Origin: Marinilabiliaceae bacterium
GTDB taxonomy: Bacteria; Bacteroidota; Bacteroidia; Bacteroidales; Marinilabiliaceae
Direction of reading: 5' to 3'
DNA length: 50,656 nucleotides
Assembly (NCBI GenBank): GCA_021443545.1
Contig: JABUTU010000092.1
Coordinates: 1-50,656 of the forward strand
Below are positions 24,685-31,339 of this stretch, one piece after another; positions within the stretch are counted from its first letter, which is position 1; every line of letters begins with the position of its first letter. A program made the position numbers and the translations under genes. The notes under the pieces were generated by a model that saw only the letters and a program-made list of their open reading frames with translations, did no database searches and was not told the origin of the DNA.

Positions 24685-24870
24685 CTAATATATGCCCAAA
24701 CTCGCCTTGCTGATAGGTTTTGCACGTAGTACCTTCCCAAGGAGGCATCCTAACGTATAGTAACGGCTTGCATCTATAAGGTGGTTATATGCGTCAACGG
24801 ACTTGTTGATATAATTTCCGTTGAGGTCTTTGTCCCAGACGTAGTTACGTAGTTCCTCTTGCGCTTCACT
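24685..24870 (-). pseudogene. C-terminal remnant of the phage terminase large subunit
   Basis: Sixty-one codons end at the stop at 24685. They read (in parts) EAQEELRNYVWDKDLNGNY, NKSVDAYNHLIDASRYYTLG and LLGKVLRAKP. This is the C-terminal end of TerL proteins, where the nuclease domain closes with a D.fNHaiDa.RY motif. The frame is closed upstream by a stop at 24871-24873, and no earlier part of TerL is present. The remnant lies between the SH3-like gene and the small basic protein. It supports a phage origin and a large internal deletion. Confidence 0.7.
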
Positions 24871-24892
24871 TTATCGTATTTTTAGTCAAACA

Positions 24893-25219
24893 TTATCCTC
24901 CAGCAAGACCATGTGCTATACGACTTTCTCTCTGCCGCTTTCTGTGTTCCTTACCGACAACTTGGTTGCCCGCCTTTGACACTTCCTCTGCCATACGTCC
25001 CGTTACAGATGACGACCCGTTTTTGGTGTAATTTGGGTTGTATCTTCCACCTAAACTTCCCGTCGACTTTGCTGCCATACTTCCTTGTGCGTTTTGTTTA
25101 TCGTTGGCTCTCTCAACAAAGCCCGCATTTGAGGTAAACTTCCCTTGTTTGTTCTTCCCTACGTTGGAATATCCGTCCACATTTTTATATGCGGGCTTCC
25201 TTTTCGCTTTGCTTGGCAT
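24893..25219 (-). CDS. Small basic protein of unknown function
   Basis: This is a 108-residue protein, rich in Lys, Asn, Gly and Ser and probably disordered. It begins MPSKAKRKPAYKNVDGY and ends HRKRQRESRIAHGLAGG. No family is recognised. Its ATG has a strong Shine-Dalgarno sequence (GGAGG, 4 bases away), rare in Bacteroidetes, set directly after a hairpin that may compete for it (25224-25255). The remnant of TerL follows by about 20 bases, so in the original phage it lay just before or inside the terminase region. Confidence 0.6.
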   Translation of the reverse strand: MPSKAKRKPAYKNVDGYSNVGKNKQGKFTSNAGFVERANDKQNAQGSMAAKSTGSLGGRYNPNYTKNGSSSVTGRMAEEVSKAGNQVVGKEHRKRQRESRIAHGLAGG

Positions 25220-25223
25220 ATAA

Positions 25224-25255
25224 CCTCCTTTTTTTGAGGAGGCTTACGCCTCCCC
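25224..25255 (-). promoter_or_regulatory. Shine-Dalgarno with mutually exclusive hairpins
   Basis: On the minus strand the order is GGGGAGGC, GTAA, GCCTCCTC, seven A, GGAGG, TTAT, ATG. The first two arms form an 8-pair hairpin (25255-25248 with 25243-25236). The CCTCC of its 3' arm (25242-25238) is also an exact complement of the GGAGG ribosome site (25228-25224). The two pairings exclude each other, so the first hairpin would leave the ribosome site free. Both pairings are read directly; regulation is inferred. Confidence 0.5.
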
Positions 25256-25258
25256 ACG

Positions 25259-25639
25259 TTAATGTATATTCTTCTCTATAATACGACCGAGGTCGTACAC
25301 TACTTGTTCTGCCTCGTATTCATCCACCTCGCCGTCCTTGCCGACAACGGGATACGTTATTACGTTGTCATCGTCGTCTACAAATACCTCGCAGTGGGCG
25401 CTCTTAACTTCTACTAATGCAGAGTCTCGGTTTTTATTGTAACCTACAAAGAAACGGATGGCGTCGTATTCTATTGGCAACGTATTATTATACTCGTCCG
25501 TAAGGACGTATCCGTTGTCGTCAATCTGCACCAGCTTTTTCTCGGTCGTCGGCTTTACCTCTCTAAACTCTTGCGTTTTTTTGCCCGCAAGAATCAAGTC
25601 GAAGTATTCTCGCTTGATAATTAGGTTTAAAACTTTCAT
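25259..25639 (-). CDS. ASCH-domain-like phage protein
   Basis: This protein has about 126 residues from the ATG at 25639. The opening KVLNLIIKREYFDLILAGKKTQEFREVKP is the ASCH/PUA-like signature (strand, then a helix with G-K-K-T-E-x-R). YDAIRFFVGYNKNRDSALVEVKSA follows the fold. The end is acidic. ASCH domains bind RNA or modified nucleotides. The open frame extends 14 codons upstream to 25681, but a -7 box at 25668-25675 lies inside that extension, so I prefer 25639. It is divergent from the HTH gene at 25843. Confidence 0.7.
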   Translation of the reverse strand: MKVLNLIIKREYFDLILAGKKTQEFREVKPTTEKKLVQIDDNGYVLTDEYNNTLPIEYDAIRFFVGYNKNRDSALVEVKSAHCEVFVDDDDNVITYPVVGKDGEVDEYEAEQVVYDLGRIIEKNIH

Positions 25640-25737
25640 CTCTGTTTGTTTTTTACCCTTATCGACGCAAACATACGTCAATAAAGGTCGGTTAATATTA
25701 GGTTTATTTTACTAAAATATTTAATGTTGTTTTTTCG

Positions 25738-25769
25738 CAAATATAGACTAATAGTTTTACACATACAAA
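25738..25769 (-). promoter_or_regulatory. Promoter for the ASCH-like gene (minus strand of a divergent pair)
   Basis: The minus strand reads TTTG (25769-25766), 20 bases, then TATATTTG (25745-25738), both full matches. A second -7 box TATGTTTG lies at 25675-25668. It is only 17 bases from the partner promoter that points right, so the two could be controlled together. Confidence 0.6.
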
Positions 25770-25785
25770 TTTTTTGCCTTATTTT

Positions 25786-25817
25786 TTTGCTTTTTTGTTT
25801 TGTCAGTCGTATATTTG
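25786..25817 (+). promoter_or_regulatory. Promoter for HTH copy 4 (plus strand of a divergent pair)
   Basis: TTTG at 25786-25789, 20 bases, then TATATTTG at 25810-25817, full matches. Transcription would start near 25824, 19 bases before the ATG at 25843, which also rules out the earlier in-frame start at 25774. Confidence 0.65.
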
Positions 25818-25842
25818 CGGGAGTAAATTAAATACGTTTGTT

Positions 25843-26106
25843 ATGTTACAAGAAATAGTAAAGAGTCTATTAAAGGAAAGAAAAAAAACAATGCAAGACC
25901 TCGCCAATGCGGTGGGGTTAACACAACTCGGTTTGTCTCTCCTATTAAAGAGAGAGAATCCATCGATGTCCAAGGTGTCGGAAATTGCGAAATATTTAGG
26001 CGTTTCCGTTGCTGTGCTGTACGGTGAGGAGACCAAATGCTCAAGTTCCTACATTGTTTGTCCAGACTGCGGTCGGGTTATCGCTGTATCTTTAATTCCT
26101 CGATAA
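25843..26106 (+). CDS. Small XRE-type HTH protein with C-terminal CPxCG motif (copy 4)
   Basis: This is an 87-residue protein and the only plus-strand gene of the prophage remnant apart from the integrase stub. The N-terminal 60 residues are an XRE helix-turn-helix (LLKERKKTMQDLANAVGLTQLGLSLLLKRENPSMSKVSEIAKYLGVSVAVLYG). The tail YIVCPDCGRVIAVSLIPR again carries one CPxCG pair. Position and orientation, divergent from the ASCH-like gene across a two-promoter region, recall a phage repressor. Its stop overlaps the convergent gene at 26078 by 29 bases. Confidence 0.78.
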   Translation: MLQEIVKSLLKERKKTMQDLANAVGLTQLGLSLLLKRENPSMSKVSEIAKYLGVSVAVLYGEETKCSSSYIVCPDCGRVIAVSLIPR

Positions 26107-26407
26107 TAAATTGAAGCGCTCTGTTCGTATGGTATCGGAGGTCGTAGCTCTTTAGGTAGTCCGTTAATACATTTCGTATTATCCCCGTTACTCTCCACCT
26201 TGTTATTCCGAGATTAGAACATATCACATGACGCAAGAAGCGTATGCTCTTCTTCCCTGCAAGAGCAGATGGTTGATATAAGTACATTATTACGAATACC
26301 AGGATGCGTCGCCTCATTGGTTTTCCTATCTTTTCCCCGCTTTGTTCGCTCTCATACTTTTCATAAGCGTGCTTTATTTCTGTTATTTGGTTCTTGTTTT
26401 CAATCAA
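26078..26407 (-). CDS. Helical phage protein with HTH-like segment
   Basis: This is a protein of up to 109 residues with a TTG at 26407 as start; the frame is open further upstream and the true start is uncertain. The core RRRILVFVIMYLYQPSALAGKKSIRFLRHVICSNLGITRWRVTGIIRNVL resembles a small helical protein seen in Bacteroides phages. The part NLGITRWRVTGIIRNVL looks like a recognition helix pair. A small-terminase or replication role would fit its usual phage neighbours, but this is a guess. It is convergent with HTH copy 4 and overlaps it by 29 bases. Confidence 0.5.
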   Translation of the reverse strand: MIENKNQITEIKHAYEKYESEQSGEKIGKPMRRRILVFVIMYLYQPSALAGKKSIRFLRHVICSNLGITRWRVTGIIRNVLTDYLKSYDLRYHTNRALQFIIEELKIQR

Positions 26408-26521
26408 TGGAAGAGGCTCTAATAAAGCTTTTTCTGCTCTATTTGCGCCCGCTGTACGTACAAGTCGTGCAACTTAGTTATATCATCTATGCTTATTCGG
26501 TAAATTCATTAGTTCCTATTT

Positions 26522-26782
26522 TTAAACTTCGCAGAAGACCCGCTTGGTCAATGCGTTATTTCCTAAGTAGTTTTGAACAATCTGTACGAATTGTTCAAAC
26601 AACTGCACACCACATATTCATAACCCTCGTTCCGCACTAACTCCGCCCTCTCCTCTTGCAGTTTGGACTGCTTACTTGCCCGACTCATCGTTTTCATTTC
26701 GATGCACAAGGCGTGGAATCCTTTACGGGGAACTAAAAGTATCAAATTGGATACGCCTGCCGTCAGTCTGTTTCAAGCAGCG
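26522..26782 (-). pseudogene. VRR-NUC nuclease remnant with frameshifts
   Basis: The central frame reads AGVSNLILLVPRKGFHALCIEMKT, then KQSKLQEERAELVRNEGYEYVV. This is the VRR-NUC core, with the catalytic E in IEMKT. After GYEYVVCSC the homology moves to another frame (FEQFVQIVQNYLGNN, ending near 26522), and the upstream side is also out of frame, with a stop near 26770. So the gene has at least two lesions and no start. VRR-NUC proteins are phage-encoded structure-specific nucleases. The adjoining 26408-26520 also holds only broken short frames (for example DDITKLHDLYVQRAQIEQ). Confidence 0.65.
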
Positions 26783-26796
26783 AGTAGGTATTTCCC

Positions 26797-26836
26797 TCAA
26801 TCCACGCCCCCTCACGCAGGGGGCGTGGATTGAAAT
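26797..26836 (+). CRISPR. Solitary type I-C-like CRISPR repeat / hairpin
   Basis: The 34 bases 26803-26836 follow the form of type I-C repeats: a C-rich arm, a TCACGCA loop, a G-rich arm and the end GTGGATTGAAAT. Only the first bases differ (CACG in place of the usual GTCG). The inverted repeat reaches further than in a normal repeat, with perfect 15-base arms at 26797-26811 and 26819-26833. There is no second copy within 80 bases either side and no cas gene in the window. It could be the relic of an array, a repeat carried by the phage, or a chance strong hairpin. Confidence 0.45.
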
Positions 26837-26932
26837 AGTAATGTAAACTTTATAAAGTTATTGCAAATTAATCGTACATGTTAAGTGTGGTATTATTTCA
26901 CCTCAAAAAAATATTTCAATGGTTTTGTAACG

Positions 26933-26958
26933 TTGTGAAATATAAATTGTTAACTTTG
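26933..26958 (+). promoter_or_regulatory. Candidate promoter for the TonB receptor gene
   Basis: TAACTTTG at 26951-26958 matches the -7 consensus. TTG at 26933-26935 is 15 bases upstream and TTTG at 26924-26927 is 23 bases upstream, so -33 spacing is not ideal. The leader to the ATG at 27034 would be about 68 bases. Confidence 0.45.
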
Positions 26959-27033
26959 CCCCCGTTTTGAGAAAATCGTATTAGATGCACAGGGTTAGTA
27001 GGAATTTAGATTAATATATAGACAATAACAAAG

Positions 27034-29631
27034 ATGAAAAAAGCATTGATGGTGCTTCTGTTTTGTGCTCTCGTGGTTACAACGGTTGCTCAAGAGAACA
27101 GAAAACTTAGTAAGGAGCAAATCATGAGTATGTCGATTGAAGAACTCTCAGATTTGCCATTGGAGGAGTTGATGCAGGCAGTTGAGACACTCGGCGTGAC
27201 AAGTGTTGATGAACTTTTTGCTCTGATAATGAACAAAAATGTCTCTTCTGCATCAAAGAAGGATGAGGATGCGTTTAAGGTCCCATTATCGTCGACGGCT
27301 ATCACATACGATGAGATTCGTTCTTATGGCGCAACAACTCTTGAGGAGGCGCTGAAACTTGTTCCTGGAGTCATTGTTCAGCAGAAAGCAAATGGTTCTT
27401 TTGATATTCACATCAGAGGTTTGAACAATATCCCCGACAACCAGATTCTTCTCTATGCTGAGAACTCAAATGCATTGATGTTGCTTGATGGTCGCCCTTG
27501 TCATAACTATGGCATCGGTGGCGCCAATCTTGAATTTCTTCCAATATCTATCGAGGATGTTGAACGTATTGAGGTGATTCGCGGTGCCAATTCTGCTTTG
27601 TACGGACAGAACGCAGTTCAGGGATTTATAAATATCGTGACCAAGAAACCAGATAGTAGTGAGAATATGGTTTCAGGTTCATTCCAGGTGGGAAATCAGG
27701 CCACGATAGTTGGTGATTTGGCGTTGCGCAAAGCCTTTAATGATAAAATAGCACTTGGTATCTCTTATAACATGCAGAATAGGGACCGAGAGACCGATTT
27801 GATATATGCATTGCCAGGTGAATATGGTTTGCCAGACGAAAATGGTCAGTATGTAAAGTATATAGATGCTAATGGTGATGGAACTCCAGATACACCTGAA
27901 CTTACTAATCCGATGAGGGAAGGGAAGTGGATGACTGTTGAAGAGTTGGACAAGGCAATGCAGTTGAATACTCTTACAGGGGCTATTGCTCATGTCTGGG
28001 ATCAGGATTTTGATTTCAAGAATCGTTTCAAGGATCCTAATCTGGCACGACACAATTGGGGTGTTAATGGATATGTGACTTTAACTCCTAACACAGATGC
28101 CCGTGTAGATCTTACGGCTGGATATGGTGAGCAACATGTGGCTTCCCAGACACTGACTGAGCAATTCCATTCAATGTCGTACCGTAAGTATAGAGGTGGG
28201 TATATAAATCTCGTTGCCCGCTATAAAGATTTACATATTTCTGCGTCGTATGACAGAGGTCCGCAGAATTACCTTGAGGGTATGCCTGAGTTTAATAGCT
28301 ATAATTATCAGGCATTTGCAACTGCAGATTACGATTTCAAAATCACCGATTTTCTATCTGTACGACCTGGTCTATCATGGCAGTGGATTAAGTATTCCGA
28401 CAGGGCTGAGCCTCGTGAGGATGGTGGTATCCTGAATGATGAGGGCGTTTTCAGAAAATATGCACCTTCATTGCGCGCTGACTTTAATATGAATGGTTTC
28501 AGAACTCTCCTGGCAGTACGTTCTGACAAGACAAACGCTCCAGACAAGTGGAATACATCTATACAGGCAGCGTTGAGCTATGACGTCAATAAGTCTAATT
28601 TTGTCAGACTTGTATATAGTCATGCTATGCGTAGTGCCGTAATGCTCTTTGCAAATTCAACCTATTCAAGAGCGCGTGAGACGCTGCCATATAGAATTAG
28701 ATTTGAAGGAAACAGAGATGTAGACTTGATGAATCTTGATTCTTATGAGTTGGGTTACAGAACTCGTCCTACCAGTAAGTTGCAAATCGATTTCGAGGCT
28801 TTCTATTCGAAGTCAAAGGATTATGGAGCACTCATGTCGAAAGAGACATCAGTTGTGATACCTATTGAATTGTTCCAGGCTGCTATCCAGGATTATTCTA
28901 CACTTACTAATCCTATGGCGATGCTTCAGTATGTTGATTGTATGTCGACAATCAGATATGAGAACCTGCCATACAAGGTTAGTCAGATTGGCGCATCGGT
29001 TGCAATTGACTACATCATATCGAAGTCGTTTGTTGCACGATTGAATCTCAACTATCAAAAGACAAAAATTGATAATTACTATATATACAATCAGGCAAAG
29101 GCTATTGAGGAGCAGATTACAGGAGCGGAAGGAGGAGCTCTTGTTAGAGCTATTGGTATAGCAAAAGCGGCTTTGACAGCCATGTCAAGCGGTAAAGTCG
29201 AAGATTGTAATAATCTTATATGGGATGGCGTCAAGAGTGGTATGCTGTATCAGGTGAATGATGCGAATGGTGCGCCTGTTGCATATGGTGTGCGCAGTTC
29301 TCAGTTTACCATTGATAAGTATGAAGATGGTGTTGAGAATAAGGCTACGCCTAATATCTATGGTTCTCTTGGATTGATTTATAAACCATTGACTAATCTT
29401 CAAATATCATCGGTTTTGAACTATCTTGGTGAACGTACTTATGTTACGAACTTTTCGGCAGAAAAGCTGAATCCTCACTTCACAGTTGATTTGAAGGTTG
29501 GGTATTATCCACACGAGTCGTTTGAAATTTTCTTTAACGCGAGAAATTTGTTTGATAACGACAAGCGTGAGTTCTATGGAATGGATACGATTGGTGGAAT
29601 TTATACTATGGGATTGACCTTCGGTTTTTAA
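27034..29631 (+). CDS. TonB-dependent outer-membrane receptor
   Basis: This 865-residue protein has a signal peptide (1-19, ending VVTTVAQE), a short helical N-terminal region (about 20-80, with the repeated acidic MSIEELSDLPLEELMQAVE), and a plug domain at about 85-205 (FKVPLSSTAITYDEIRSYGATTLEEALKLVPGVIVQ, VERIEVIRGANSALYGQNAVQGFINIVTKKP). A large beta-barrel ends in the expected aromatic residue (GLTFGF). It lacks the carboxypeptidase-like domain of SusC proteins and has no SusD partner. It resembles siderophore or vitamin-type receptors more than glycan ones. The ligand is unknown. A terminator follows. Confidence 0.93.
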   Translation: MKKALMVLLFCALVVTTVAQENRKLSKEQIMSMSIEELSDLPLEELMQAVETLGVTSVDELFALIMNKNVSSASKKDEDAFKVPLSSTAITYDEIRSYGATTLEEALKLVPGVIVQQKANGSFDIHIRGLNNIPDNQILLYAENSNALMLLDGRPCHNYGIGGANLEFLPISIEDVERIEVIRGANSALYGQNAVQGFINIVTKKPDSSENMVSGSFQVGNQATIVGDLALRKAFNDKIALGISYNMQNRDRETDLIYALPGEYGLPDENGQYVKYIDANGDGTPDTPELTNPMREGKWMTVEELDKAMQLNTLTGAIAHVWDQDFDFKNRFKDPNLARHNWGVNGYVTLTPNTDARVDLTAGYGEQHVASQTLTEQFHSMSYRKYRGGYINLVARYKDLHISASYDRGPQNYLEGMPEFNSYNYQAFATADYDFKITDFLSVRPGLSWQWIKYSDRAEPREDGGILNDEGVFRKYAPSLRADFNMNGFRTLLAVRSDKTNAPDKWNTSIQAALSYDVNKSNFVRLVYSHAMRSAVMLFANSTYSRARETLPYRIRFEGNRDVDLMNLDSYELGYRTRPTSKLQIDFEAFYSKSKDYGALMSKETSVVIPIELFQAAIQDYSTLTNPMAMLQYVDCMSTIRYENLPYKVSQIGASVAIDYIISKSFVARLNLNYQKTKIDNYYIYNQAKAIEEQITGAEGGALVRAIGIAKAALTAMSSGKVEDCNNLIWDGVKSGMLYQVNDANGAPVAYGVRSSQFTIDKYEDGVENKATPNIYGSLGLIYKPLTNLQISSVLNYLGERTYVTNFSAEKLNPHFTVDLKVGYYPHESFEIFFNARNLFDNDKREFYGMDTIGGIYTMGLTFGF

Positions 29632-29660
29632 TAAATCGGTATTCACATTATTGTCATTTG

Positions 29661-29690
29661 GGAGAGACCTAATGGTCTCTCTCTTTTTTA
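29661..29690 (+). terminator. Rho-independent terminator after the TonB receptor
   Basis: GAGAGACC (29662-29669), loop TAAT, GGTCTCTC (29674-29681), then a T-run to about 29689. It ends the receptor message 30 bases after its stop and separates it from the convergent trmO. Confidence 0.85.
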
Positions 29691-29705
29691 TAGAGGTCAG
29701 GAGAT

Positions 29706-30386
29706 TTACACGAGACGCACAGCCTCGACAATCTCGACGATGTTGTCAGCTATTCGAAATCGGATATCGTAGTTTAGAAACGGCATTCCGTAGATGCGTT
29801 GTGGATCGTTTATATAGCGAGGACGAGGGTCCTGTGCCAGGATGTCTCGTAATGTCTGTATATCATCGTCGGAGAAGATATTTTTTAGAGAGTCGTTCAT
29901 AGAGACATTCAGCTGTTGGAATACAAAAGGAGCACTGAATCCTCCACGAGCCTCAGGGTGGGAGTCGGTATAAGGAAGGTAAGGCTTGATATCGTAGATA
30001 GGTGTGCCATCCATAAGGTCGCTTCCTTTGACATATATTGTTGGACCGACTGGTGAATTGTAATCAATATAGTCAATCATAACAGAAGAGAGACCGATGG
30101 GGTTTGGACGGAAGGGGGAGCGAGTTGCAAAGACCCCTCTCTTCTCATTGCCTCCCAAAACTGGAGGGCGGACAACAGGACTTGTTGCCTCATGTTTGTT
30201 AGCGGAGAATCCCCAAATTATCCATAAATAATCGACGCCCTCAATGCCTCGAATGAAATCAGGATTTCTGTACTCTTGTTCGAAAATGATTTTGCCTTTC
30301 AACGATTCAACCAACCCACTTTGTCGCGGTATTCCAAATTTAGAAGAGAAAGGAGAGTCAAAATGTGCTATTGTTTTCAGTTCCAT
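29706..30386 (-). CDS. trmO: tRNA (t6A37) methyltransferase TrmO (TsaA/YaeB family)
   Basis: This 226-residue protein is of the TsaA-like SAM-dependent family, which methylates N6 of threonylcarbamoyladenosine 37 in tRNA-Thr. The opening IAHFDSPFSSKFGIPRQSGL, the block YLWIIWGFS and the signature GVFATRSPFRPNPIGLS are diagnostic. DGTPIYDIKPYLPYTDS also fits the family. Length is normal. Its start overlaps the end of the glycosyltransferase gene by 10 bases. Confidence 0.93.
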   Translation of the reverse strand: MELKTIAHFDSPFSSKFGIPRQSGLVESLKGKIIFEQEYRNPDFIRGIEGVDYLWIIWGFSANKHEATSPVVRPPVLGGNEKRGVFATRSPFRPNPIGLSSVMIDYIDYNSPVGPTIYVKGSDLMDGTPIYDIKPYLPYTDSHPEARGGFSAPFVFQQLNVSMNDSLKNIFSDDDIQTLRDILAQDPRPRYINDPQRIYGMPFLNYDIRFRIADNIVEIVEAVRLV

Positions 30387-31264
30387 CCCAGTCCTTTTAG
30401 CAGGTTAATAATGCGACGGATAATGGATAAGTCATAGCGTCTTCTAAAGAGCAGAGTTATCGTTGTGACTGGATTTGTGTCGGGACAGAATAGCTTCGAG
30501 TCGATAAAATCAGTCGTTTTCACGTTATAGCGATGGGAAGGACGCATATTGCTTCCTGAGCCGTCTGCCCCATTGTTGGAAACAAGCGAGCTGGCAGGAT
30601 AGACAGTCGGCATGTGGTTCTTAAAACCAGCATAACAGAATCGGATGCTCCACGAGTGGATTTCGCCTCGATGCCACCGCTTCAACATAGGCGATAGGTC
30701 GTTGCCTCCTCCTAAGTTGAAAGCACGTTGGATCCTCCTGTCGTTATTGAACGATTGGAAATCCGAGACATCCCAATCAACCTTCTCCCATCTGTCGCGC
30801 CACGTACCCCATCCCCATGAGCAGTTGCGCATAATCGTGTATGTGGAGTATGGATATTGATTGAGGGTGTCGATGGGACTATAAGCGCCTATGCTCCATA
30901 CCTTCTTATCTTTGTAGAAAGCCAAAGCGTCATTCATATAGGAAAGAAATCCTGGAGAGACCACGATGTCGTCTTCAAGGACTATAACATCCTTGTATGT
31001 CTGAAAGGTCTCAGTGACGCCACTGATAATATTATGGGCCAATCCCATGTTTTTTTCTCTCAATACAATCTTGACGCTCTTAAAGCCAACTATTTGACAG
31101 AGGATGTCGCGGACAGCTGAAACATTGTTAGCGTCCGACTCATCTTTTGCAGCGTCAGAATAGACTATCAAAGAGTAATCCGCAACATTGCTGGAGCGAA
31201 GTAGTGCATCAATTGTTCGCTTAGTATGATGAGGCCTATTGTATGTGAAAAGTAGGATTGGCAT
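30377..31264 (-). CDS. Glycosyltransferase family 2-like / GNT-I-like protein
   Basis: This is a protein of about 295 residues starting MPILLFTYNRPHHTKRTIDAL (ATG at 31264; a further ATG at 31297 is in frame). The fold is GT-A: nucleotide-sugar binding in the first 100 residues and the metal motif VLEDDIVVSPGFLSYM (DxD-like EDD). The Trp-rich block CSWGWGTWRDRWEKVDWDVSDF follows. This WGWGTW motif is common in Bacteroidetes sugar transferases of capsule, O-antigen or protein glycosylation loci. No other such genes surround it. The open frame up to 31417 overlaps the promoter and start of the opposite gene, so the shorter start is preferred. Confidence 0.85.
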   Translation of the reverse strand: MPILLFTYNRPHHTKRTIDALLRSSNVADYSLIVYSDAAKDESDANNVSAVRDILCQIVGFKSVKIVLREKNMGLAHNIISGVTETFQTYKDVIVLEDDIVVSPGFLSYMNDALAFYKDKKVWSIGAYSPIDTLNQYPYSTYTIMRNCSWGWGTWRDRWEKVDWDVSDFQSFNNDRRIQRAFNLGGGNDLSPMLKRWHRGEIHSWSIRFCYAGFKNHMPTVYPASSLVSNNGADGSGSNMRPSHRYNVKTTDFIDSKLFCPDTNPVTTITLLFRRRYDLSIIRRIINLLKGLGWN

Positions 31265-31289
31265 AGGAAATGCTTTATTGGATGCAAAA

Positions 31290-31320
31290 TTGCACATAAA
31301 AATCGTATTTACTATTTTTG
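31290..31320 (+). promoter_or_regulatory. Promoter for the TPR protein gene
   Basis: TTG at 31290-31292, 20 bases, then TATTTTTG at 31313-31320, both matching the consensus. Transcription would start near 31327, only about 13 bases before the ATG at 31340. Confidence 0.6.
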
Positions 31321-31339
31321 TGCAATAGAAAAAGGAAAG

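Larger units (their letters stand above)
21550..26790. mobile_element. Decayed prophage beside tRNA-Pro
   Basis: About 5.2 kb between the tRNA terminator and the TonB receptor differs from the flanks: small, mostly minus-strand genes and fragments of phage genes. The fragments are an apparent integrase N-terminus, a scaffold-like coiled-coil protein, the last 61 codons of a large terminase subunit, an SH3-fold protein known from Bacteroides phages, and a VRR-NUC nuclease with two frameshifts. No portal, capsid, tail, lysis or complete integrase gene is present. No copy of the tRNA 3' end is visible at the right side, so the exact ends are inferred. Boundaries are approximate to within about 100 bases. 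Confidence 0.75.

Noticed and set aside
26269-26640. A 123-codon plus-strand frame with hydrophobic stretches.
   Set aside because: It lies antisense to the helical phage protein and to the VRR-NUC remnant, and matches nothing; an opposite-strand shadow.
26933-26955. TTGTGAAATAT before the TonB receptor gene resembles half of a Rex operator.
   Set aside because: The second half of the palindrome is absent (ATAAATTGTTAA in place of TTTCACAA), so it is not a convincing Rex site.
21480-27000. A duplicate of the tRNA-Pro 3' end as the right attachment site.
   Set aside because: I searched by eye for the T-arm and acceptor sequence near 26700-27000 and found none; only a 7-base match (AATGTAA) is shared with the left side, which is not meaningful.
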